From Betaproteobacteria bacterium (GTDB taxonomy: Bacteria > Pseudomonadota > Gammaproteobacteria > Burkholderiales > Burkholderiaceae_E): a stretch of DNA of 64,000 bases. The translations under genes were made by a program, and so were the position numbers. Where the stretch lies: assembly GCA_018970865.1 (NCBI GenBank), contig JAGWVN010000001.1:39163-103162 (forward strand). Direction: 5' to 3'. This document shows positions 52,126-61,062 of the stretch, in pieces (positions within the stretch are counted from its first letter, which is position 1; every line of letters begins with the position of its first letter). The notes under the pieces were generated by a model. It was given only the letters and a program-made list of their open reading frames with translations. It searched no databases and was not told the DNA's origin.

Positions 52126-53235
52126 ATGGCCGAACACCGCATCCCCACCGCCGCCCTGCACCGCTGGGTGGTCGACCTCTTCCGGGCCGCCGGCAGCAGC
52201 GACCGCGAGGCTACCCTCACCGCCGACCACCTCGTGGGCGCGAACCTTGCCGGCCACGACTCGCACGGCGTGGGCATGGTGCCGCGCTATGTCGACTCGC
52301 TGCTCAACGACGAGCTGCAGCTCAACCGCATCACCACCGTGATCAGCGACACCGGCACCATGCTGGCGGTGGACGGCCAGCGCGGCATGGGCCAGTCGGT
52401 CACCCATCAGGCGATGGAGATGGCCATCGAGCGCGCCCGCCGCCACGGCGTGTGCGTGATGGGCCTGCGCCACTCCCACCACCTCGGCCGCGTCGGTCAC
52501 TGGGCCGAGCAGGCGGTGGCCGCCGGCATGGTGTCCATCCACTTCACCAACGCGGTCACGCGCAACATCCTGGTCGCGCCCCATGGCGGCGGCGAGGCCC
52601 GCTACAACACCAACCCGTTCACGGTGGGCATGCCGCGCCAGGACGGCGGCCCGATCATCCTCGACTTCGCCACCAGCGCGGTCGCGCAGGGCAAGGTGCG
52701 GGTGGCCTACAACAAGAAGGTGCCGGTGCCCCCGGGCAGCCTGATCGATGTCAGCGGCGAGCCCACGAATGACCCGGCCGTGATGTTCGAGCCGCCCGAG
52801 GGCCCGCACGGCGCGCTGCGGCCTTTCGCCGGCCACAAGGGCTACGCCCTGGGCGTGGTGTGCGAGCTGCTTGGCGCGGCCCTGATCGGCGGCGACACCA
52901 TGCGCCCCGACACCCGGCCCACCCGCTACGGGGTCTGGAACAACATGCTGGCGATCGTGTTCGACCCCGCCCGGCTCGGCGGCTCGGCCGGCTTCGAGGC
53001 CGAGGCCCGGCACTTCGTCGACTGGCTGCGCTCGGCGAAGCTCTCGAGCGAAGGGCGCGAGATCGGCGGCATCCACCTGCCCGGCGACCCGGAGCGGGCC
53101 TCGCGGCAGGCGCGCGCCGAGGTGGTGCCGATCGACCCCGGCACCATGACGCAGATGGACGCGGCCTCGGCCGCGATCGCGCGCCGCTTCGGGCAGTCGC
53201 CCGGGCCGCTGTCGGCGCTCGAACGCGGCTGCTGA
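52126..53235 (+). CDS. Malate/L-lactate (Ldh/YlbC) family dehydrogenase
   Basis: 369-residue NAD(P)-dependent oxidoreductase of the Ldh/allD/YbiC family. GHDSHGVGMVPRYVDSLL contains the family signature; NPFTVGMPRQDGGPIILDFATS and GHKGYALGVVCELLGAAL are characteristic. The start ATG 52126 is preceded by AAGGA. Members oxidise malate, lactate, ureidoglycolate or 2,3-diketogulonate, so the substrate is open. It is 7 bases from the convergent metallophosphoesterase gene. A TAAGAT element at 52077-52082 may be a -10, without clear -35. Confidence 0.88.
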   Translation: MAEHRIPTAALHRWVVDLFRAAGSSDREATLTADHLVGANLAGHDSHGVGMVPRYVDSLLNDELQLNRITTVISDTGTMLAVDGQRGMGQSVTHQAMEMAIERARRHGVCVMGLRHSHHLGRVGHWAEQAVAAGMVSIHFTNAVTRNILVAPHGGGEARYNTNPFTVGMPRQDGGPIILDFATSAVAQGKVRVAYNKKVPVPPGSLIDVSGEPTNDPAVMFEPPEGPHGALRPFAGHKGYALGVVCELLGAALIGGDTMRPDTRPTRYGVWNNMLAIVFDPARLGGSAGFEAEARHFVDWLRSAKLSSEGREIGGIHLPGDPERASRQARAEVVPIDPGTMTQMDAASAAIARRFGQSPGPLSALERGC

Positions 53236-53241
53236 ACCGGC

Positions 53242-54120
53242 TCAGGCAGGCGCGCCGGCCAGCGCTGGCGCCGCCACCGGCACGCCGATGCGATCCCAGG
53301 TGATCAGGCTGAGCGTGCCATCGTGGGCCTCGGCCAGCGCGGTGAGGCTCTCCACCCAGTCGCCATCGTTGCAGTAGAGCACGCCGTCGATCTCGCGGAT
53401 CTCGGCCTTGTGGATGTGGCCGCAGACCACACCGTCCAGCCCGCGGCGGCGGGCCTCGCGGGCCACCGCCTGCTCGAAGTCGCTGATGAACGAGACCGCG
53501 TTCTTCACCTTCTGCTTCAGGTACTGCGACAGCGACCAGTACTTCAGCCCCAGCCGCGAGCGGGCGCGGTTGAACCAGTGGTTGAGCGCCAGCGCGGCTG
53601 TGTAGAGCGCGTCGCCCAGGAAGGCCAGCCACTTCGCGTGCTGCACCACGCCGTCGAAGCGGTCCCCATGAACCACCAGCAGGCGCCGGCCGTCGGCGGT
53701 GACATGCACCATCTCCTCGGCCACCTGGATGTCGCCGAAGGACAGGCCGATGAACTGGCGCGCGAACTCGTCGTGGTTGCCGGGCACGAAGATCACCCGC
53801 GTGCCCTTGCGGGCCTTGCGCAGCACCTTCTGCACCACATCGTTGTGGCTGCGGTGCCAGTACCAGCCGCGGCGCAACTGCCAGCCATCGATGATGTCAC
53901 CCACCAGATAGAGGGTGTCGCACTCGTTGTGCTTGAGAAAGTCCAGCAGGTAGGCGGCCTTGCAGCCCGAGGTGCCCAGATGCACATCGGAGATCCACAG
54001 CGTGCGATGCCGATGGGCAGACACGCCGGGCGGTGGGTCGAGCGGGTGCGGCGCATCGGGCTGTTGCCCGGTGGCAGGGGGCGACTCGCGCAGCGCGGCG
54101 GGAATATCTTCGAGGTTCAT
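53242..54120 (-). CDS. PlcP-type metallophosphoesterase (phospholipase C; LpxH/UDP-2,3-diacylglucosamine diphosphatase-like)
   Basis: 292-residue calcineurin-like phosphoesterase with blocks LWISDVHLGTSGCKAAYLLD, LVGDIIDGWQLRR, FVPGNHDEFAR, VVHGDRFDGVV and VCGHIHKAEIREI. By recalled similarity it matches the PlcP phospholipase C family (phosphate-stress lipid remodelling in Sinorhizobium and marine bacteria), annotated as UDP-2,3-diacylglucosamine diphosphatase. About 40 disordered residues precede the core. The next genes on the same side of the cluster are phosphatidylserine decarboxylase (ATGA overlap) and, about 3.5 kb away, an Agt-like glycosyltransferase, the known partner of PlcP. No clear Pho box was seen. 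Confidence 0.78.
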   Translation of the reverse strand: MNLEDIPAALRESPPATGQQPDAPHPLDPPPGVSAHRHRTLWISDVHLGTSGCKAAYLLDFLKHNECDTLYLVGDIIDGWQLRRGWYWHRSHNDVVQKVLRKARKGTRVIFVPGNHDEFARQFIGLSFGDIQVAEEMVHVTADGRRLLVVHGDRFDGVVQHAKWLAFLGDALYTAALALNHWFNRARSRLGLKYWSLSQYLKQKVKNAVSFISDFEQAVAREARRRGLDGVVCGHIHKAEIREIDGVLYCNDGDWVESLTALAEAHDGTLSLITWDRIGVPVAAPALAGAPA

Positions 54121-55049
54121 GAACCCGGCTCCTGACCGGATTGCACCGCAGCGCGATGACAGGGCGATGACTCGGCCGTCGCCGCCGGCAACCGCAACAG
54201 CGGCTCGCCCATGCGGATGCGACGGCCGGTCTCGATGCCGTCCTGCAACTGGAAGCCGGCGGGCGCGAACACGATGATGGTCGAGCCATGCTCGAACCAG
54301 CCGAGCTCCTCGCCCTTGTCGCAGGGATGGTCGCAGTCCATGCGGTTGGGGCCGCGCCAGCGCAGGCTGAGCAGCACATCCAGGAATCGCAGCCGGATGC
54401 TGGCCACCAGCACCGCGGCCACCGCCACCAGGCTCACCCGGTGACCGCCGGCATCGAGCCGCTGGGTGATCACCGCGCGCTCGTTGCGGCAGAAGAGGCG
54501 CTCGATGCGGGCCAGCGCGATCGGGTTGACATTCCAGGTGTCGCCCGAGAGGTAGGTGACCCGCTCGACCCGCCCGGCCTGCATGGCATGGAAGCGGTGA
54601 TACATCGCCGAGGTGAGCCGCAGGGTGACATAGACGCCGTCGACGAAGCCTGCCGCCGCCGGGTCGGGCCCGAAGAGCTCGGGCACGGTGTACGGAAAGC
54701 CTTTGGCCTGGAACACCTGCGTGCCCAGCACCGGCCCGCAGGCGCCGACGATGCCGTCGCAGGGGCTGACCAGCACGGCGGGGTCGGCGTCGATCGGCCG
54801 CGCGCCGGGCTTGAGCTCGCGGGTGAAGCAGTCATGCAGGCTGTCAAAGCGGGTCTTCTTCGCATCGCTGAGATCGATGTCGGTGAACAACCGCCAAACC
54901 GCCATCGAGGCCGCCCGCACCACCGGATTCTCGATGCGCGAGAACCAGCCCATGAAGCGGGTGAGCTGGATGCGCGGGATGCGGTTGGTGAGCAGGAAGT
55001 TGAGGTCTTCATGCGCGACGATGCGGGCCAGGGCCTTGCGTGCATTCAT
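54117..55049 (-). CDS. psd: Phosphatidylserine decarboxylase proenzyme
   Basis: 310-residue membrane-associated pyruvoyl enzyme producing phosphatidylethanolamine from phosphatidylserine. The self-cleavage site is G-S-T in FEHGSTIIVFAP (Ser about residue 256), where proenzymes form alpha and beta chains. SPCDGIVGACGPVLGTQVFQ and VYVTLRLTSAMYHRFHAMQ are family segments. The start MNARKALARIVAHEDLN was chosen because the upstream extension is low-complexity. The alpha chain would be about 55 residues, longer than usual. Its position beside a lipid phosphoesterase supports a membrane-lipid cluster. Confidence 0.9.
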   Translation of the reverse strand: MNARKALARIVAHEDLNFLLTNRIPRIQLTRFMGWFSRIENPVVRAASMAVWRLFTDIDLSDAKKTRFDSLHDCFTRELKPGARPIDADPAVLVSPCDGIVGACGPVLGTQVFQAKGFPYTVPELFGPDPAAAGFVDGVYVTLRLTSAMYHRFHAMQAGRVERVTYLSGDTWNVNPIALARIERLFCRNERAVITQRLDAGGHRVSLVAVAAVLVASIRLRFLDVLLSLRWRGPNRMDCDHPCDKGEELGWFEHGSTIIVFAPAGFQLQDGIETGRRIRMGEPLLRLPAATAESSPCHRAAVQSGQEPGS

Positions 55050-55079
55050 GGGTGTGTAAAGCGGGTGGGTTAGAGAAGG

Positions 55080-55108
55080 GGGTTCCGGATCACTGGAGTC
55101 AGGAACCC
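55080..55108 (+). promoter_or_regulatory. Leader hairpin next to the aminotransferase start codon
   Basis: GGGTTCC (55080-55086) pairs perfectly with GGAACCC (55102-55108), with a 15-base loop. The second arm carries the likely ribosome-binding bases (AGGAA) and ends directly before the ATG at 55109. Folding would hide the start region, so translational control is possible. Confidence 0.5.
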
Positions 55109-56758
55109 ATGAGCGCATCCCTCGCGCTGTATGCGTTGGGCGCGGCCGCCACGGCCGCTGCCCTGCCCGCGCTGAAGCAGCGCATCGAACTGTCGCGCGC
55201 CAAGCACCGATCGCTCGCCGGGCACTCGCGGCTGTCGCGCCGGGTGGCGGCACTGGTGCCCTACTACGAGTTCGGCGATCAGGACTTCTTCGCGGCCGAC
55301 GGCGCGCCGATCGCCGTTGAGCGGCAACGCCAGCTCGCGTTCACGCGGCTTGCCGCGCTCTTCGGGGAGCGCTTCGCGCAGACCCGGGCCCTCACCGAGC
55401 AGACCGCGCCGGGGCTGTCGGACCTGCAGTTCACCAGCCGCTATCGCGTGCCCTTCCCCTTCAGCCGGCGGGTGCGCGAGCACCTGTCGGCCGGGCAGTT
55501 CCTGCAGGCCGCTCGAGGCACGCGCCTGACCGATCTCGATGGCAACGAGTTCATCGACCTCACCGGCTCGTACGGCGTGAATGTGTTCGGCGTGGACTTC
55601 TATCGCGAGTGCCTCGACGAAGCGGCGCGCCGGGCGCAGGCGCTCGGGCCGGTGCTGGCCGGCTACCACCCGGCGGTGGCCGACAATGTCCGTCGCCTGC
55701 GCGAGATCTCGGGCCTGGACGAGGTCTCCTTCCACATGTCGGGCACCGAGGCGGTGATGCAGGCCGTTCGGGTGGCCCGCTACCACACCGGCCGCTCGCA
55801 CCTCGTGCGCTTCTGCGGCGCCTACCACGGCTGGTGGGACGATGTGCAGCCCGGCGTGGGCAATCCCGCGCCGGTGCACGAGACCTACACCCTGCGCGAC
55901 ATGGATGCGCGCAGCCTCGCCGTGCTGCGCAAGCGGCGCGACATCGCCTGCGTGCTGATCAACCCGCTGCAGGCCCTGCATCCGAACAGCAATGCGCCCG
56001 GCGACTCCGCGCTGGTCAACAGCCGGCGGCGCGCCGGTTTCGATCGCGACGCCTACACGGCCTGGCTGCGCGAACTGCGCGCGGTGTGCAGCGAGCGCGG
56101 CATCGTGCTCATCTTCGACGAGGTGTTCATGGGCTTTCGCCTCGCCCCCGGTGGCGCGCAAGCCTACTTCGGCGTCCAGGCCGATCTCGTCACCTACGGC
56201 AAGACCCTGGGCGGCGGGCTGCCGGTGGGCGTGGTCTGCGGCAAGGCCGCCTTGATGAAGCGCTGGCGCGATGACCGGCCGGCCGACATCTGCTTTGCCC
56301 GCGGCACCTTCAACGCCCACCCCTATGTGATGACGGCGATGCAGGTGTTCCTCGAGCGGCTGGCCGAGCCGGAACAGCAGGCGCTCTACCAGGATCTGGA
56401 CGAGACCTGGAACCGCCGCGCCGCGCGCCTGAACCAGCTGCTGCAGGCCCTGGGGCTGCCGGTGCGGGTGGCCAACCTGTCCACGGTCTGGACGGTCTTC
56501 TACACCCAGCCGTCGCGCTACAACTGGATGTTCCAGTTCTACCTGCGCGAACAGGGGCTGGCGCTGAGCTGGGTAGGAACCGGCCGCTTGATCTTCCCCC
56601 TGCGCTTCGACGAGGGCGAGTTCGACGAGGTCTGCCGCCGCTTCATCGACGCCGCCGAGGCGATGCGCGCCGAGGGCTGGTGGTGGCGCGATGAGGAGCT
56701 CACCGATCGATCGATCGGACGCGCGATGCTGCGCGAGATGCTGGCGCATCGCTTCTGA
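55109..56758 (+). CDS. Membrane-anchored class III aminotransferase (GSA-aminotransferase-like)
   Basis: 549-residue PLP enzyme. The N-terminus has a hydrophobic helix (SLALYALGAAATAAALPAL, residues 3-21), then a 110-residue extra region, then the aminotransferase core. The core has HMSGTEAVMQAVRVAR, the metal/acid-binding segment LIFDEVFMGFR, and the PLP lysine K365 in TYGKTLGGGLPVGV. Similarity is to glutamate-1-semialdehyde aminomutases and ornithine-like class III enzymes. It is divergent from psd with 59 bases between. Acting on a membrane-lipid headgroup or amino-alcohol would fit the neighbourhood, but this is inference. Confidence 0.85.
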   Translation: MSASLALYALGAAATAAALPALKQRIELSRAKHRSLAGHSRLSRRVAALVPYYEFGDQDFFAADGAPIAVERQRQLAFTRLAALFGERFAQTRALTEQTAPGLSDLQFTSRYRVPFPFSRRVREHLSAGQFLQAARGTRLTDLDGNEFIDLTGSYGVNVFGVDFYRECLDEAARRAQALGPVLAGYHPAVADNVRRLREISGLDEVSFHMSGTEAVMQAVRVARYHTGRSHLVRFCGAYHGWWDDVQPGVGNPAPVHETYTLRDMDARSLAVLRKRRDIACVLINPLQALHPNSNAPGDSALVNSRRRAGFDRDAYTAWLRELRAVCSERGIVLIFDEVFMGFRLAPGGAQAYFGVQADLVTYGKTLGGGLPVGVVCGKAALMKRWRDDRPADICFARGTFNAHPYVMTAMQVFLERLAEPEQQALYQDLDETWNRRAARLNQLLQALGLPVRVANLSTVWTVFYTQPSRYNWMFQFYLREQGLALSWVGTGRLIFPLRFDEGEFDEVCRRFIDAAEAMRAEGWWWRDEELTDRSIGRAMLREMLAHRF

Positions 56759-56782
56759 GCGTCGCGCGCGCCGGATCGCGCG

Positions 56783-57391
56783 TCAGCGCTGATGCCGCGC
56801 GTGCAGCGGGTCGATCAGCTCGCCGCGCAGCAGCGCGGCGGGCGCGCCGCGGTAGAGGAGCGCGTCGTTGAACGGATCGGTCAGGATCTTGGCGAGCCAG
56901 GCGAACCCGGTCAGCGGACTGCGGATGAGGCACAGATGCGCCGTGCGCAGCACCAGCGCGCCCACGCCCACCCCGAACCACGCCCAGCCCAGCTGTTGCA
57001 GCCAGCCGGCAAAATCCTGGGCCGGCTCGATCAGGCCGAAGAGGTCGGGCTGCAGCCACAGCAGCACCGGCACGCCCGCCCACACCGCGTGCAGCACCAC
57101 CTTGCGACGCAGGTTGTAGCCGACCTTGATCGCTTCCTTGTGCTCGTGGGTGACCTGGTTGACCTGGTCGTAGCCACGCGGCTCGAAGAAGAAGTGGCCG
57201 GACTGCCGGGTGACCATCGCCACCAGCCAGGCGATCAGGGCAGCCTTGGGCGGATCGAAGAACACCACTCCATAGGCGATCAGGAAGCTCAGGGCGCTGA
57301 TGAAGTGCAGGCTCTGGTTGATGCGGCTGTGGTGATAGAAGCGGTGGTCGTCCCAGCGCTGGATGCGCAGTTCGCGCAGAAAGGCATGCAT
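56783..57391 (-). CDS. Small polytopic membrane protein, Mpo1/DUF962-like
   Basis: 202-residue membrane protein with about four hydrophobic helices: residues 27-45, 49-69, 98-121 and 134-156. The N-terminal half is histidine-rich at helix ends (DDHRFYHHSRINQSLHF, then RQSGHFFFEPRGY and VNQVTHEH), a layout like that of Mpo1/YGL010w proteins, which are iron-dependent 2-hydroxy fatty acid oxygenases. The similarity is from memory and should be treated as weak. It is convergent with the aminotransferase. No name is given; a lipid-modifying oxygenase is one possibility. Confidence 0.6.
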   Translation of the reverse strand: MHAFLRELRIQRWDDHRFYHHSRINQSLHFISALSFLIAYGVVFFDPPKAALIAWLVAMVTRQSGHFFFEPRGYDQVNQVTHEHKEAIKVGYNLRRKVVLHAVWAGVPVLLWLQPDLFGLIEPAQDFAGWLQQLGWAWFGVGVGALVLRTAHLCLIRSPLTGFAWLAKILTDPFNDALLYRGAPAALLRGELIDPLHARHQR

Positions 57392-57609
57392 GGCAGGTTC
57401 CCGATATGGAATCGATCGGCAAGACGGCGCGGCGCCGTCCCCTCAGGCCGTGGCGATGCCCCGGTCTGCCGCGCAGGCTAGGCGCGGCAGGCTACGGTTT
57501 GCTGACCGGTCGATGACGCCGGCTTGAAGAATCGGTGTCGGTGCGATGACGGATGCACAGCGCGGGTCGTCGTCATCAGACTGTCGTGCGCTGGGCCGAG
57601 TCTCTCGGC

Positions 57610-58935
57610 ATGAGCACTGGCAACAGCGCAGACCTCACGCCCGATGCCGATCAGGCTACGGTCGCGCCACCGTCGCGCCTGCTGCGGATGACGGTGATCA
57701 CCGAGACCTGGCCACCGGAGGTCAACGGCGTGGCCTCCACCCTGGCGCGATTCGTCGACGGCCTGGCTGCCCGCGGTCACTCGATAACGCTGCTGCGACC
57801 GCGCCAGGACCGTGATCCCGACACCGACCAGCGCCTGGTGGCCCGCGGCTATCCCGAGATCCTGATCCGGGGCGTTCGCATACCGCGCTACCCGGACCTG
57901 CGCATGGGCCTGCCGGCGCGGCGCGCCATGCAACGGCTGTGGCGTGCCCAGCCACCCGATCTGGTGCACATCGCCACCGAAGGCCCGCTGGGCTGGTCGG
58001 CGCTGCGCTCCGCGCTGCAGGCCGGCCTGCCGGTTTCCACCGACTTCCGCACGAACTTCGATGCCTACAGCGCGCACTACGGCATCGGCTGGCTGCGCCG
58101 GCCGATCCTGGGCTACCTGAGGCGATTCCACAACCGGGCCGCCCTCACCATGGTGCCCACCCGCGCCATGCAGGCGCGCCTGCGGCAGCAGGGTTTCGAA
58201 CGGTTGCGCGTGGTGGGTCGCGGCATCGACACCGCGCTGTTCACGCCGGCGCGACGCGACGCGGCGCTGCGCGCCCGCTGGGGCGCCGGCCCCGACAGCC
58301 CGGTGGTGCTGCATGTGGGCCGCATGGCGCCCGAGAAGAACCCCGATGCGCTCGGCGCAGCCTTCGAGGCGATGCGGGCCCGCAACCCAGGGGCGCGGCT
58401 GGTGCTGGTCGGCGACGGGCCGGCCAGGGCGAAGATGCAGTCGCGATTCCCGGATGCGATCTTCGCCGGCATGCGCGGCGGCACCGATCTGGCCACGCAC
58501 TACGCCAGCGCCGATGTGTTCCTGTTCCCGAGCGAGACCGAGACCTTCGGCAATGTCACGCTGGAGGCGATGGCCAGCGGCCTGGCCATCGTGGCCTACG
58601 ACTACGCGGCCGCCGCCGAACATGTGGCGCACGGCCGCAGCGGGCTGCTGGCCCCGCTGGGCGACACCGGCGCTCTGGTGGCCATGGCCGCGGCGCTCGC
58701 GCAGGACATGGCCCGGGTGCGGGCGCTGGGCACGCAGGCCAGGGCCGACGCCCTGGCGCTGCACTGGGACCGGCTGGTGCAGGCCCTGGAGACCGAACTG
58801 CTGCAGGTGGCCGCGCTGGCGCCGCCACGCGCCGCGGCCGCATCGGCCTCGGCCGAAGATGCATCCGCGCGCGCGGGCCCCGGCCTGCTCAGGCGGCGGC
58901 GCGCTCCACCACCGGCTCGCGGATGGGCAGATTGA
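57610..58935 (+). CDS. Agt-like GT4 glycosyltransferase (lipid glycosyltransferase)
   Basis: 441-residue GT-B glycosyltransferase. The N-terminal signature MTVITETWPPEVNGVASTLA (from residue 27) and the donor-domain segments VVLHVGRMAPEKNPDAL, LVLVGDGPARAKMQ and SETETFGNVTLEAMASG (EX7E motif) are those of GT4 enzymes related to Agt, which makes glyco- and glucuronosyl-diacylglycerol. ATG at 57610 was chosen; an earlier one at 57553 and a later one at 57688 exist. The last 47 bases overlap the convergent MFS gene. With PlcP it would replace phospholipid by glycolipid when phosphate is low. Confidence 0.82.
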   Translation: MSTGNSADLTPDADQATVAPPSRLLRMTVITETWPPEVNGVASTLARFVDGLAARGHSITLLRPRQDRDPDTDQRLVARGYPEILIRGVRIPRYPDLRMGLPARRAMQRLWRAQPPDLVHIATEGPLGWSALRSALQAGLPVSTDFRTNFDAYSAHYGIGWLRRPILGYLRRFHNRAALTMVPTRAMQARLRQQGFERLRVVGRGIDTALFTPARRDAALRARWGAGPDSPVVLHVGRMAPEKNPDALGAAFEAMRARNPGARLVLVGDGPARAKMQSRFPDAIFAGMRGGTDLATHYASADVFLFPSETETFGNVTLEAMASGLAIVAYDYAAAAEHVAHGRSGLLAPLGDTGALVAMAAALAQDMARVRALGTQARADALALHWDRLVQALETELLQVAALAPPRAAAASASAEDASARAGPGLLRRRRAPPPARGWAD

Positions 58936-60109
58936 CCAGAGCCGCGCCCAGGGCCAGCACCGCGTCGGCGTACCACATCCACAGGTAACTGCCGGTGCCG
59001 GCCACCGCGAGCCCGCCGAGCCAGGCGCCGAAGAAGCCGCCGATCTGGTGCGACAGCAGGGTCATGCCGAACAGCGTGGCCAGGTAGCGCACCCCGAACA
59101 GCTTGGCCACCACCCCGGCGGTGGGCGGCACCGTGCCCAGCCAGGTGAGCCCCAGGCCGATGGCCAGCAGGTAGAAGGTGAGCGCGGTCTTGGGCGCGGC
59201 CAGGTACAGCACCACCAGCACGGCGCGCGAGAAGTACATCCAGAACAGGATGTACTTGCTGCGATAGCGATTGACCGCCTGACCGGCGAGCAGGCTGCCG
59301 GCGATGTTGGCCAGGCCGATCAGGGCGAGCGACCAGCTCGCCACCGAGGCCGGCAACCCGCACAGCCCCACTTCGCCCGGCAGGTGGGTGATCAGGAAGG
59401 CGATGTGGAAGCCGCAGGTGAAGAAGCCGGCGTGAAGCAGCAGGTAGCTGCGGTTGCCGAAGGCCTCGCGCACCGCCTGGCGCAAGCCCCCGGCGGGGGC
59501 GGCCGGCGCGCCGGGCTGCGGCCGCCGGCGCATCAGCCGGGTGATGGGCAGCGACGCGAGGGTGATGGCCGCCAGCGACCACATCGCGCCCATCCAGCCC
59601 ACCGCCGCGATCAGGGCCTGGGCCACCGGCGCGAACACGAACTGCCCGAGCGAGCTGCCGGCGTTGATCACGCCCGAGGCGGTGCCGCGGCTGCTGGCAG
59701 GCACATACTGCGAGACCGCGCCGATCAGCACCGAAAAGCTGCAGGCGCCCGCCCCGGCGGCCACCAGCACACCCAGGACGACCGTCATGCCGAAGGCGCT
59801 GGTCATGAAGGGCGTGAGCGCGGTGCCCGCGGCCAGCAGCACGATGCCGCCGGCCAGCACGCGACCCGGCCCGTAGCGGTCGGCAATGGCGCCGGTGATC
59901 GGCTGCACCGCGCCCCACACGAACTGGCCCACCGCCAGCGCGAAGCTGAGCGTGACCACGCCCAGGCCGGTGTCGGTGTTGATGGGCGACAGGAACAGGC
60001 CCATCGACTGCCGGCTGCCCATGGTGACCATGAGCAGCGCGGCGGCGAACAGGGTGATCGGCCACCAGGATCGGGCCATCGGAGAAGGACTTGCGGCAGG
60101 TGCGTTCAT
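58889..60109 (-). CDS. MFS transporter (oxalate/formate-like class)
   Basis: 406-residue MFS protein with twelve helices. The N-terminal helix pair ends in GAIADRYGPGRVLAGG, the typical D-R-x-G-R loop, and the middle holds the basic MRRRP stretch. It is encoded on the minus strand, its end overlapping the Agt-like gene by 47 bases. The MaoC-type dehydratase is 67 bases upstream. An organic-acid or carboxylate transporter is likely, but no substrate is identifiable. Confidence 0.87.
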   Translation of the reverse strand: MNAPAASPSPMARSWWPITLFAAALLMVTMGSRQSMGLFLSPINTDTGLGVVTLSFALAVGQFVWGAVQPITGAIADRYGPGRVLAGGIVLLAAGTALTPFMTSAFGMTVVLGVLVAAGAGACSFSVLIGAVSQYVPASSRGTASGVINAGSSLGQFVFAPVAQALIAAVGWMGAMWSLAAITLASLPITRLMRRRPQPGAPAAPAGGLRQAVREAFGNRSYLLLHAGFFTCGFHIAFLITHLPGEVGLCGLPASVASWSLALIGLANIAGSLLAGQAVNRYRSKYILFWMYFSRAVLVVLYLAAPKTALTFYLLAIGLGLTWLGTVPPTAGVVAKLFGVRYLATLFGMTLLSHQIGGFFGAWLGGLAVAGTGSYLWMWYADAVLALGAALVNLPIREPVVERAAA

Positions 60110-60176
60110 CGGGGTGCAGCCGGGTGGGGTCGGTGTGGGTCGAGGCGGGTGGGGTGGGCGCGCGGCAGCAGGCCGC

Positions 60177-61028
60177 TCAGGCCGCCGTGAAGTCGACGGT
60201 GCAGCTCATGGCCACGCCGCCGGTGGGCGGGCAGGTCCACAGGGCGTACTGCCCGGCGCCGCGGGTGGCGCCGCGCACCACCACCTTGCCGGCGCAGTAG
60301 TGCGGCGCCTGGGCGCGGAAGGCGATGCGGGTGAGGCGCGCGCCCGGGTGCCACTGCCGGAAGGTCTCGGCCAGCAGGATGGCCTGCAGCGGCCCGTGCA
60401 CCACCAGCCCGGGATAGCCGCCCACCTGGGTGGTGTAGCGCAGGTCGTAGTGGATGCGGTGGGAATTGAAGGTGAGCGCCGAGAAGCGGAAGAGCACCGA
60501 CTCGTCGACCAGCCACTCCCGCTCGCGCTCGCCCTGGGGCTCGGGCGGCGGGGCCGCGGCCGCCGAAGGGCTGGCCGCGCCGAGGAACACCGCGCGGGTG
60601 CGCTCGAGCACCGCCAGCTCGCCGCCCTGCCGCACCTCGTGTTCGTGGGTGAGGAACACCATCGGGCCGCGCGAGCCCTCGCGCGGGGTCATGTCGCTGA
60701 TGCGCGAGATCTTTTCCGCGGGCTGATCCAGGCGCAAGGGCCGGTGGAACTCGGTCTCGGCCCCGGCCCACATGATCTGGGGCAGGTCGATCGGCGGCAG
60801 CAGGGTGCGCGAACGCGGCGAGCCGTCCTCGCCGAGCTGGGCGCTGGGCGTGCGGTCGAGGAAGTGCAGCCAGTGCCACAGCGGCGGCAGCTCGGCCTGC
60901 GGGCGCCGTTCGGCGGGCAGGTCGAGGGTGGCGGCGAGCAACTGGGCCGGCACCGGGCTGAGGGTCTCGCGCGAGTGCTCGCGCCGCTCGAGCCAGGGCA
61001 GGTAGGGTTGGAGGTCGGGTGCGCTCAT
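60177..61028 (-). CDS. FAS1-like/MaoC dehydratase (mesaconyl-C4-CoA hydratase-like)
   Basis: 283-residue hot-dog fold protein of the HTD2/FAS1-like dehydratase group. PQIMWAGAETEFHRPLRLDQ and FRFSALTFNSHRIHYDLRYT with GLVVHGPLQAILLAETFR are typical of mesaconyl-C4-CoA hydratases and HTD2. The catalytic His lies in NSHRIHYD. It belongs to CoA-linked carboxylate metabolism. Start ATG at 61028. A Pro/Glu-rich stretch near residue 155 is a linker. Confidence 0.83.
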   Translation of the reverse strand: MSAPDLQPYLPWLERREHSRETLSPVPAQLLAATLDLPAERRPQAELPPLWHWLHFLDRTPSAQLGEDGSPRSRTLLPPIDLPQIMWAGAETEFHRPLRLDQPAEKISRISDMTPREGSRGPMVFLTHEHEVRQGGELAVLERTRAVFLGAASPSAAAAPPPEPQGEREREWLVDESVLFRFSALTFNSHRIHYDLRYTTQVGGYPGLVVHGPLQAILLAETFRQWHPGARLTRIAFRAQAPHYCAGKVVVRGATRGAGQYALWTCPPTGGVAMSCTVDFTAA

Positions 61029-61062
61029 GGTCGGGCTATGCTACCCGCTTGCCCTGCACGCC

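Noticed and set aside
57392..57609. Possible Pho box (CTGTCGTGC) upstream of the Agt-like gene
   Set aside because: Only one half-site with poor match and no second repeat at the expected spacing.
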